A stretch of DNA of 14,292 nucleotides, taken from positions 1 through 14,292 of the forward strand of contig CAMDHL010000025.1 of assembly GCA_945898105.1 (NCBI GenBank), written 5' to 3'. Made by a program: the position numbers and the translations under genes. Shown here piece after piece: positions 8,772 through 14,292 of the stretch (position 1 is the stretch's first letter; each line of letters opens with the position of its first letter). The notes under the pieces were generated by a model. The model made no database searches. It was not told the origin of the DNA and saw only the letters and a list, made by a program, of their open reading frames with translations. The stretch comes from Comamonas sp. lk (GTDB lineage: Bacteria; Pseudomonadota; Gammaproteobacteria; Burkholderiales; Burkholderiaceae_C).

Positions 8772-9812
8772 TTACTTGTAGGAAATGACTTTTCCGGATG
8801 GGTCTTTAATCTCTCCCCAGGCCTTTTGAATAGCCGCTACCGCTGCTGTAGGCATCGGCACATAGTCCAGATCAGCGGCTGCTTTCTCTCCGTTGGCGAA
8901 AGCCCAGTTAAAGAACTTCAAGGTCTCGCTGCCGTTTGCAGGCTTGTCTTGGCTGTTATGCATCAAGATAAAGGTGGCGCCGCTCAGAGGCCAAGAATCC
9001 TTACCAGGCTGGTTAGTCAAGATTTGATAAAAAGACTTGGCCCAATCGGCACCTGCAGCCGCAGCTTTAAAGGTGTCGTCCTCAGGCTTGACGAAATTGC
9101 CGGCAGCGTTTTGCACCAGGGCATAGTTCAGTTTGTTTTGCTTGACGTAGGAGTACTCCACGTAGCCTAGGGAATTGGGCAAGCGGGCCACGAAAGCAGC
9201 AACGCCCTCATTACCCTTGCCACCGGCACCTACGGGCCAGTTAACCGCTGTGCCCTCGCCGACCTTGGCTTTCCAATCAGGGCTCACCTTGCTGAGGTAA
9301 TTGGTAAAGATAAATGTGGTACCCGAACCATCGGCACGACGCACCTGGGCGATCGCGGTGTCAGGTAAGTTCACACCAGGGTTGATGGCCTTGATCGCCG
9401 GATCATTCCAACGCGACACTTTGCCCAGGAAAATATCAGCCAGCAAAGGGCCTGTCAGCTTTAACTGTCCGGGCGCGATACCTGCAACATTGAGGATTGG
9501 CACCACACCACCGATAACGGTGGGGAATTGCATTTGTCCTTTGGTTTTCAGAACGTCATCTGTCAAAGGCATATCGGTGGCACCGAAATCGACGGTCTTG
9601 GAGTCGATTTGCTTGATGCCGCCACCCGAGCCGACGGACTGGTAATTTACTTTAACGCCAGTCTGCTTGTTGTAATCAGACGCCCACTTGGCGTACAGGG
9701 GCGCTGGAAATGAGGCTCCGGCACCGGTTATTTCCTGGGCCTGAACGCCCGTGGCGATGAAAGCGCACGCCGAGGCCAGCGCGAGAAGGGAACGGGGAGA
9801 AACGACTTGCAT
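8772..9812 (-). CDS. pstS: Periplasmic phosphate-binding protein PstS
   Basis: High-affinity phosphate-binding protein (346 aa) that delivers phosphate to PstCA. From ATG 9812 there is a signal peptide of 25 residues with the probable cut VQA|QE. The mature start ITGAGASFPAPLYAKW is typical. Phosphate ligands are in ASFPAP, GSGGG (61-65), D80 in FGATDMP, and RADGSGTTFIF (S163-T165). An in-frame TTG at 9848 would add 12 residues before the signal peptide and is not favoured; ATG 9812 has AAGG about 8 nt upstream. The ASAC at 13-16 is a poor lipobox, so a soluble periplasmic protein is expected. It is the first gene of the operon, behind a Pho box. Confidence 0.97.
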   Translation of the reverse strand: MQVVSPRSLLALASACAFIATGVQAQEITGAGASFPAPLYAKWASDYNKQTGVKVNYQSVGSGGGIKQIDSKTVDFGATDMPLTDDVLKTKGQMQFPTVIGGVVPILNVAGIAPGQLKLTGPLLADIFLGKVSRWNDPAIKAINPGVNLPDTAIAQVRRADGSGTTFIFTNYLSKVSPDWKAKVGEGTAVNWPVGAGGKGNEGVAAFVARLPNSLGYVEYSYVKQNKLNYALVQNAAGNFVKPEDDTFKAAAAGADWAKSFYQILTNQPGKDSWPLSGATFILMHNSQDKPANGSETLKFFNWAFANGEKAAADLDYVPMPTAAVAAIQKAWGEIKDPSGKVISYK

Positions 9813-9847
9813 GGGACACCTTTTCAATGGTTGGGGGGATGCGGTCA

Positions 9848-9881
9848 ACTCTAAGTATCAAATATGACAAATGAGTGACAA
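9848..9881 (-). promoter_or_regulatory. Pho box and -10 of the pst-pho operon
   Basis: On the minus strand TTGTCAC (9881-9875), a 4-nt spacer and TTGTCAT (9870-9864) form the 11-bp tandem repeat of a PhoB site; each half matches the E. coli consensus CTGTCAT/C in 6 of 7 positions. Exactly 10 bp later is TAGAGT (9853-9848), 4 of 6 to the -10 consensus. In Pho promoters the box replaces the -35 element at this distance. Transcription should start near 9841, giving a leader of about 29 nt before pstS. Confidence 0.8.
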
Positions 9882-9935
9882 AACAAGAGTTCCTTTCTGC
9901 AAATTTCGCGCTCTGACCGTCGATTCCCAACCATT

Positions 9936-9969
9936 TTGTCATTAAATTGACATTATTGATTCTTATCCT
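9936..9969 (+). promoter_or_regulatory. Second Pho-box-like site and -10, facing the fasciclin gene
   Basis: TTGTCAT (9936-9942), spacer TAAA and TTGACAT (9947-9953) form a tandem repeat with 11-bp period, 6/7 and 5/7 matches to the Pho half-site. TATCCT (9964-9969), 4 of 6 to the -10 consensus, follows after exactly 10 bp, the same geometry as at pstS on the other strand. A start near 9976 would leave a leader of about 18 nt containing GGAGG at 9983-9987. TTGACA (9947-9952) also resembles a sigma70 -35, but there is no good -10 at 16-18 bp from it. Confidence 0.65.
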
Positions 9970-9993
9970 TGGCTTTTCATCTGGAGGTTTTCT

Positions 9994-10494
9994 ATGTCTT
10001 ATCTACTCACTTTGCGCTTCACGCGCCGTGCCGCGCTCGTATGCGCAACTATTGCTTTGGTCAGCGCTTGCGCAACCCCCCAAAAGCCAGTCAGTCTGGC
10101 CGATACGATCGCCAAGACGCCCGATTTGAGCACTCTCAACGGCTTGGTTAAAACCGCTGGCTTGACCGAGACGCTGCAGGGCCCGGGCCCGTTCACTATA
10201 TTTGCACCCAGTGACGCTGCATTTAAAGTCCTCAAGGCCGGAACATTGGAAGAGCTGAGCAAGAACCCCGCAAATGTCAAAAACCTCTTGCTGTTCCACG
10301 CTGTCTCGGGCGCAGTAGCCTCCAAAGATGTGAAAAACAGCAACGCCAAGGCGGTCAATGGCGATGCTTTGGCGCTTGCCAAGTCGGGGGATTTTGTGAC
10401 CGTTGAAAACGCATTCGTCGTCAAGGCAGATGTAATGGCCAGTAACGGTGTTATCCACATCATCGATACCGTACTAACCCCGCCGAAAAAATAA
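9994..10494 (+). CDS. Fasciclin (FAS1) domain lipoprotein
   Basis: A 166-aa exported protein with one FAS1 domain. The N-terminus has a basic region (FTRRAA), a hydrophobic stretch and the lipobox VSAC with C26 as probable lipidated residue; Ala at +2 predicts outer-membrane sorting. The FAS1 domain covers about 34-162, with the H1 motif FTIFAPSDAAFKVL (67-80), a LLLFHAVSG segment and the H2 motif NGVIHIIDTVL (151-161). FAS1 domains usually serve adhesion or protein-surface contact; the role in bacteria is mostly unknown. A GGAGG ribosome binding site sits 6 nt before ATG 9994. It diverges from pstS and appears to have its own Pho-type promoter, so phosphate-starvation induction is inferred. 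It has no catalytic motif for phosphate chemistry. Confidence 0.92.
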   Translation: MSYLLTLRFTRRAALVCATIALVSACATPQKPVSLADTIAKTPDLSTLNGLVKTAGLTETLQGPGPFTIFAPSDAAFKVLKAGTLEELSKNPANVKNLLLFHAVSGAVASKDVKNSNAKAVNGDALALAKSGDFVTVENAFVVKADVMASNGVIHIIDTVLTPPKK

Positions 10495-10506
10495 GCCTAA
10501 ACGCTA

Positions 10507-10533
10507 GGGGGGTCGCCATGACCGCCCCATTTT
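10507..10533 (+). terminator. Probable terminator of the fasciclin gene
   Basis: Twelve bases after the stop codon GGGG-GGTC (10507-10514) pairs with GACC-g-CCCC (10520-10528), with a GCCAT loop and one bulged G. ATTTTC follows. The stem is strong but the T run is short, so termination may be incomplete. Confidence 0.5.
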
Positions 10534-10636
10534 CGCCTCTTAACCCTCAAACTGTTCCGCGTAGTGAATCAAGTTTGGGGTAGGTAAATCCGTAGGCGCT
10601 GCTCCCTTGCGGGCCGCCCTTGCGCATCCAAGGTAC

Positions 10637-10645
10637 TGCTATCCT
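10637..10645 (+). promoter_or_regulatory. Possible extended -10 promoter of ppx
   Basis: TG-c-TATCCT is an extended -10 element 29 nt before the ppx ATG. The best -35 candidate, TTGCGC at 10620-10625, is only 14 bp away, so support is weak. No tandem Pho half-sites were found in 10495-10674. Confidence 0.3.
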
Positions 10646-10674
10646 TAGAGGGATCAGCTTTTTAATCGTTTCTC

Positions 10675-12174
10675 ATGTCCTCTCCCACCCGCCTGGCCGC
10701 TATCGACCTAGGCTCGAACAGTTTCCGCCTAGAGATTGGTGTCATTTCACATGGTGCATTTGAACGTACCGACTATTTAAAAGAGTCTGTGCGCCAAGGC
10801 GCGGGCATGGACACCGAACGAAACCTGACGGCGCAGGCTATGCAAAGCGGCTGGGACTGTTTGGCACGTTTTGGTGAACGCCTGGCGGGATTCAAAGCGC
10901 CACAAGTACGCGCAGTCGCCACACAAACCATGCGCGAAGCACGCAACAGGGACGTATTTCTGGCCCGGGCCGTCAAGATATTGGGCTTTCCCATTGATGT
11001 CATCTCAGGCCGCGAAGAGGCTCGGCTAATTTACAAAGGCGTCTCGCACCTTCTGCCACCGTCGGACGAACGGCGCCTTGTGGTTGATATCGGTGGTCGA
11101 TCCACGGAGCTGATCCTGGGTCAGAACCAACAACCACGGGTGATGGAATCGTTTCGCGTGGGCAGTATTGCCTGGTCCACCCGTTATTTTCCCGATGGAC
11201 TGTGGCGGCGTAAATCTTTTGAAACCGCCGAAATCGCGGCTAAGGCGGTGTTGGAAGGTGCGTTGCAGGCCTACCACCCTGGCAATTGGGACATCGCCTA
11301 TGGTTCGGCAGGCACTGTCAGCGCGGTCAGTGAAGCATTGGCCGCTGGTGGGTGGACCGATGGTTTGGTGACTGCGGAAGGCTTGGACTGGCTTAAGGAA
11401 GTGCTGATAGAAACCGGTCAGGCCGAGGGCACCAAAATTCTCGGACTACGCGAAGACCGCAAAGCCATCATCGCCGGCGGCTTAGCAGTTACACGTGCTT
11501 TGTTCAACTTACTGGGCATTGAAAGCCTCAGCCCTACCGCCGGCGGCTTGCGACACGGTCTTTTGTGCCAAATGCAGAGCTCGCGAGAAAGCAACAGCGA
11601 CTTACGTAGCAAAACGGTCGAACGCCTAGCCAATAAATTTAATGTCGACAGGGCCCACGGTAACCGCGTGGGCAAATGGGCGACCCAGTTGCTGGCTCAA
11701 ATTCTGGGCGACGAGTCCCCAGACCCAACTGATGAGTCCAACCGAAGTATGCGCAAGCTGCGCTGGGCTGCTGAGCTGCATGAGATTGGCAGCCATATTT
11801 CACACAGCGATTACCACAAGCACGGTGCCTATATTTTGCAAAATGCCGATGCTATGGGCTTTTCTCTGGACGAGCTGCAGCGACTAAGTCTGCTGGTACT
11901 GGGCCATCGCGGTAAATTGCGCAAAATAGAAGCTGACTTAGAGTTAGAAGACTTACGCGCGCAATTAATGGCGCTGCGGATTGCCGTGATTTTGTGCCAC
12001 GCCCGGCGTGACCCACGCCCGGACTGCGTGCAAGTCTCGCAAAGCAAAGGCGTGGTTAAAGTGCAATGCGACGCTGGGTGGGCCGCTGAGTTTCCGCAAT
12101 CAGCCTACTTGCTGCGTGAAGAGGCGCAGGCTTGGCAAAAAACTGGTTGGCCGATGGAGTTTTTGGACACTTAG
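10675..12174 (+). CDS. ppx: Exopolyphosphatase, Ppx/GppA family
   Basis: A 499-aa phosphatase of the sugar kinase/Hsp70 fold that releases orthophosphate from polyphosphate ends; family members may also hydrolyse pppGpp. Visible parts are the phosphate-1 loop AAIDLGSNSFRLEIG (8-22), VISGREEARLIY (109-120) with the presumed catalytic Glu, the phosphate-2 loop VVDIGGRSTELILG (136-149), the SAGT segment (211-214), and a C-terminal HD-like domain with HEIGSHISHSDYHKH (369-383). The usual phosphate-2 sequence is DIGGGSTE; here the third Gly is R142. The length fits Ppx with its C-terminal domain rather than the short single-module forms. The ATG has no clear ribosome binding site. It is convergent with sixA, 25 bp between stop codons. 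Ppx is favoured over GppA because of the Pho and ppk1 context. Confidence 0.92.
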   Translation: MSSPTRLAAIDLGSNSFRLEIGVISHGAFERTDYLKESVRQGAGMDTERNLTAQAMQSGWDCLARFGERLAGFKAPQVRAVATQTMREARNRDVFLARAVKILGFPIDVISGREEARLIYKGVSHLLPPSDERRLVVDIGGRSTELILGQNQQPRVMESFRVGSIAWSTRYFPDGLWRRKSFETAEIAAKAVLEGALQAYHPGNWDIAYGSAGTVSAVSEALAAGGWTDGLVTAEGLDWLKEVLIETGQAEGTKILGLREDRKAIIAGGLAVTRALFNLLGIESLSPTAGGLRHGLLCQMQSSRESNSDLRSKTVERLANKFNVDRAHGNRVGKWATQLLAQILGDESPDPTDESNRSMRKLRWAAELHEIGSHISHSDYHKHGAYILQNADAMGFSLDELQRLSLLVLGHRGKLRKIEADLELEDLRAQLMALRIAVILCHARRDPRPDCVQVSQSKGVVKVQCDAGWAAEFPQSAYLLREEAQAWQKTGWPMEFLDT

Positions 12175-12199
12175 GACGGCAAGCAAAGCACAAGACGCG

Positions 12200-12670
12200 T
12201 CAAAGAAGGTCCGGCGACTGCACGCTGAGCACCGTGGTTTCTGCTTCACCATGGCGCTCCCGGTACCTTAACCACCAAACCGCTCCTTTTTTTACCACGC
12301 AGGTCTGACCCGGCATCGCCAACAATTGGGCGATTGCTTGGCCGATGGTAGGTTGATGCCCTACCACCAACACGCAGGTACTGGCGTGCGGCCAGCTCAC
12401 CAGCTGCAATAGGTCCTCCACGCCAGCCAACGGGGCCAAAGCGGCGTTGATCTTGTATTTGCGATCCAAGGCCTTAGCCGTTTGCTCGGCACGTAGGGCG
12501 GGACTGCAATACACCTTGGTGCCTGCGGGTAATTGGCGATCCAGCCAGGCGGCCATACGCTGGGCCTGCTTTTCGCCTCGCGGGCTCAAGGTTCTGAGCA
12601 TGTCATCACCGACCAACTCCAGGTCAATCGCCTCGGCGTGCCGCCAAAAAACCAAATCCATGGTGCTCAT
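12200..12670 (-). CDS. sixA: Phosphohistidine phosphatase SixA
   Basis: A 156-aa histidine-phosphatase-superfamily protein. The catalytic RHAEA motif has H11, the second active-site His is H105 in VVGHQPTIG, and the conserved Arg is R60 in SPALRAEQTA. Length matches SixA (about 155-160 aa). In E. coli SixA removes phosphate from histidine of phosphotransfer proteins, including the nitrogen-related PTS carrier NPr. The start ATG 12670 overlaps the ppk1 stop in ATGA, so the two are translationally coupled. Ppk1 itself works through a phosphohistidine, which makes the pairing suggestive, but a direct action of SixA on Ppk1 is only a guess. Confidence 0.93.
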   Translation of the reverse strand: MSTMDLVFWRHAEAIDLELVGDDMLRTLSPRGEKQAQRMAAWLDRQLPAGTKVYCSPALRAEQTAKALDRKYKINAALAPLAGVEDLLQLVSWPHASTCVLVVGHQPTIGQAIAQLLAMPGQTCVVKKGAVWWLRYRERHGEAETTVLSVQSPDLL

Positions 12671-14292
12671 TCGGCTTCCGCCTGCGCGTTATGCATGCCA
12701 TAGCGCGCCATAAGTGCAGCCTGCGCGGAATGCCCGGGGCGTGCGCCACTGCCACGCGCCGCCAGGTAGCTTCCATCTGGCTGCATATCCCAAGCGTCCT
12801 GGCTGTCGTGCAGATAAGCTAAAAGACATTCATCAATCAAGCGCTGCCTTTGAACGTCATCGGTCACCGGCCAAGCCAACTCCACGCGGCGGACCATGTT
12901 GCGATTCATCCAATCTGCACTGGACAAATACAACTCATCGCACGTCCCTTCACGGAAATAAAAAACACGGGAATGCTCTAAAAAGCGACCAATGATAGAT
13001 CGCACACGGATGTTGTCTGTGAAGCCTTTGACCCGGGCGGGCAACATGCAGGCTCCACGAACAATCAAATCAATTTGGACGCCACTTTGCCCTGCCTGAA
13101 TCAGCGCTTGGATCAGTTCCAAATCGGTCAGGGAATTCATTTTTGCAACGATACGCGTAGATTCACCCTTACTTGCTGCCAGCGCAAGCGTCTCAATTTT
13201 TGCGATCAGTTGGTCATGCAAATGGAACGGCGCCATCCACATTTTTTTTAAGCGCGGGAGCCTACTTTGACTAGCCAGATGGACAAAGACGTTTTCCATA
13301 TCTCCCGTCAAATTCGGGTCGGAACTTAAGTGACTGATGTCGGTATACAAGCGCGCCGTGCGCGAGTTGTAATTGCCTGTAGATAAATGACCATAACGCT
13401 TGAGCGACTTGCCTTCGCGCCGGGTAACCAAGAGCATCTTGGCATGCGTTTTCAACCCCACCACGCCGTAAACCACTTGGGCGCCAATGGACTCAAGCAT
13501 CTCCGCCCAGTTGATATTGGCCTCTTCATCAAAGCGCGCTTTTAGTTCCACTACGACGGTGACCTCTTTGCCCTTGCGAACCGCCTCCCGCAATAAGTCC
13601 ATGATGGTCGAATCCGCACCAGCTCGATATATCGTTTGCTTAATTGCCAGCACATTCGGATCGTTAACAGCAGCACGTAAGAAAAGCAATACACCTTCAA
13701 AACTTTCAAAAGGCTGATGGAAAATAACATCGCCTTGCTTAAGTTGCTCAAAGACGTTGACACCCAAATCTAACTGTACCGGTGGTGCTGCGCGGTAGGC
13801 GGGGAAGCACAATTCGGGGCGGTCCAGCAGATCAATCATCTGAGTCAGTCGCACCAAATTCACAGGGCCGGAGACCCTGTATAACGCCATGGCAGGCAAA
13901 TCAAATTGCTTTAAGAGGAAATGCGACAGGTGTTCCGAGCAACCGGAGGACACTTCCAGCCGCACCGCTTCTCCGTAGTGCCGATGCACCAAGCCCTGGC
14001 GCAGAGCCATACGTAAGTTTTGAACATCATCTTCGTCCACTGCCAAGTCCGAATGACGCGTTACTCGAAAGTGCGAAAACTGATCCACCGTGCGACCACC
14101 AAAGAGCTCGGACAAGTGCGCCCGGATCACGCTGGTCAGTGCGACAAAGACCAATTTGGTGCCAGACACTCTATCGGGCATTCGGATGATGCGTGGCAAA
14201 ACGCGTGGCACTTTGACGATGGCAATTTCGTTGCTGCGCCCAAAGGCATCGTTACCACCTAGACGCACAATAAAGTTCAAGGCCTTGTTAGC
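12667..14292 (-). CDS. ppk1: Polyphosphate kinase 1, N-terminus cut by window edge
   Basis: Ppk1 reversibly makes polyphosphate from ATP through a phosphohistidine intermediate. The open frame covers 541 residues and continues through the right edge (ANKAL-NFIVRLGGNDAFGR), so about 150 N-terminal residues are missing compared with the roughly 690-aa family; the TTG at 14280 is not the start. The two histidines are present: GLKTHAK (His codon 13446-13444, matching E. coli H435, the phosphorylated residue) and FLEHSRVFYF (His codon 12975-12973, matching H592). Other family blocks are IKQTIYRAG, RYGHLSTGNYNSRTARLYTD and LYLSSADWMNRNM. About 40 residues follow the last conserved block, ending in an Ala-rich tail. 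It overlaps sixA by 4 nt. Its promoter lies outside the window. Confidence 0.97.
   Translation of the reverse strand, partial: ANKALNFIVRLGGNDAFGRSNEIAIVKVPRVLPRIIRMPDRVSGTKLVFVALTSVIRAHLSELFGGRTVDQFSHFRVTRHSDLAVDEDDVQNLRMALRQGLVHRHYGEAVRLEVSSGCSEHLSHFLLKQFDLPAMALYRVSGPVNLVRLTQMIDLLDRPELCFPAYRAAPPVQLDLGVNVFEQLKQGDVIFHQPFESFEGVLLFLRAAVNDPNVLAIKQTIYRAGADSTIMDLLREAVRKGKEVTVVVELKARFDEEANINWAEMLESIGAQVVYGVVGLKTHAKMLLVTRREGKSLKRYGHLSTGNYNSRTARLYTDISHLSSDPNLTGDMENVFVHLASQSRLPRLKKMWMAPFHLHDQLIAKIETLALAASKGESTRIVAKMNSLTDLELIQALIQAGQSGVQIDLIVRGACMLPARVKGFTDNIRVRSIIGRFLEHSRVFYFREGTCDELYLSSADWMNRNMVRRVELAWPVTDDVQRQRLIDECLLAYLHDSQDAWDMQPDGSYLAARGSGARPGHSAQAALMARYGMHNAQAEAE

Noticed and set aside
9765..9776. 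ASAC in the PstS signal peptide as a lipobox
   Set aside because: The -3 residue is Ala rather than Leu, and a good signal peptidase I site (VQA|QE) follows at residue 25.
9994..10080. Twin-arginine (Tat) signal in the fasciclin protein (FTRRAAL)
   Set aside because: The residues after RR do not fit the usual Tat pattern well, and the lipobox after a standard hydrophobic stretch fits ordinary Sec export of a lipoprotein.
9999..10463. Long antisense open frames (about 150 codons in two frames) opposite the fasciclin gene
   Set aside because: They mirror the coding frame of a well-supported FAS1 protein, resemble no known family, and have no ribosome binding site; they are products of GC-biased codon use.
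14278..14280. TTG as the start of ppk1
   Set aside because: The frame stays open upstream with residues that fit Ppk1, and about 150 family residues would be missing; the gene runs off the window.
1..14292. CRISPR arrays, tRNA or rRNA genes, insertion sequences, prophage or defence genes
   Set aside because: No regular spaced repeats, cloverleaf-like segments, transposase motifs or flanking direct repeats were seen; coding is continuous and housekeeping in character.

Overview
The window looks like a chromosomal segment of a betaproteobacterium, probably Burkholderiales and close to Comamonadaceae. This rests on the gene order pstSCAB-phoU-phoB-phoR, the nearby ppx and ppk1-sixA genes, and the protein sequences. 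GC is moderate (roughly mid-50s by eye). No database search was possible, so the taxonomy is inference. Gene density is high and the coding frames are intact. No rRNA, tRNA, CRISPR or mobile element was seen.

Layout. 1-1870 (-): DinG/YoaA-type Fe-S helicase, whose C-terminal end lies beyond the left edge. 1980-3077 (-): ZapE/AFG1-type ATPase. 3173-9812 (-): a phosphate operon read right to left as pstS, pstC, pstA, pstB, phoU, phoB, phoR, with 4-nt ATGA overlaps at pstC/pstA and phoU/phoB. 9813-9993: a divergent control region with two Pho-box-like tandem repeats, one facing each way. 9994-10494 (+): a small lipoprotein with one fasciclin (FAS1) domain. 10675-12174 (+): Ppx/GppA exopolyphosphatase. 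12200-12670 (-): SixA phosphohistidine phosphatase. 12667-14292 (-): polyphosphate kinase Ppk1, whose N-terminal part lies beyond the right edge. No gene-free stretch exceeds about 180 bases.

How it works together. PstS captures periplasmic phosphate and PstCAB imports it. PhoU and PhoR report transporter state to the response regulator PhoB, which binds Pho boxes. Ppk1 stores phosphate as polyphosphate and Ppx releases it, so sensing, uptake, storage and release sit in about 11 kb.

The least expected element is the fasciclin lipoprotein. Its promoter has a Pho-box-like repeat exactly 10 bp upstream of a -10-like hexamer, mirroring the pstS promoter. This suggests a phosphate-starvation-induced surface or periplasmic protein of unknown role. 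Other points of interest are a long stem-loop between pstS and pstC, and the tail-to-tail arrangement of ppx with ppk1-sixA across only 25 bp. Nothing here amounts to a wholly new system; most of it is a well-formed Pho locus with a few unusual attachments.
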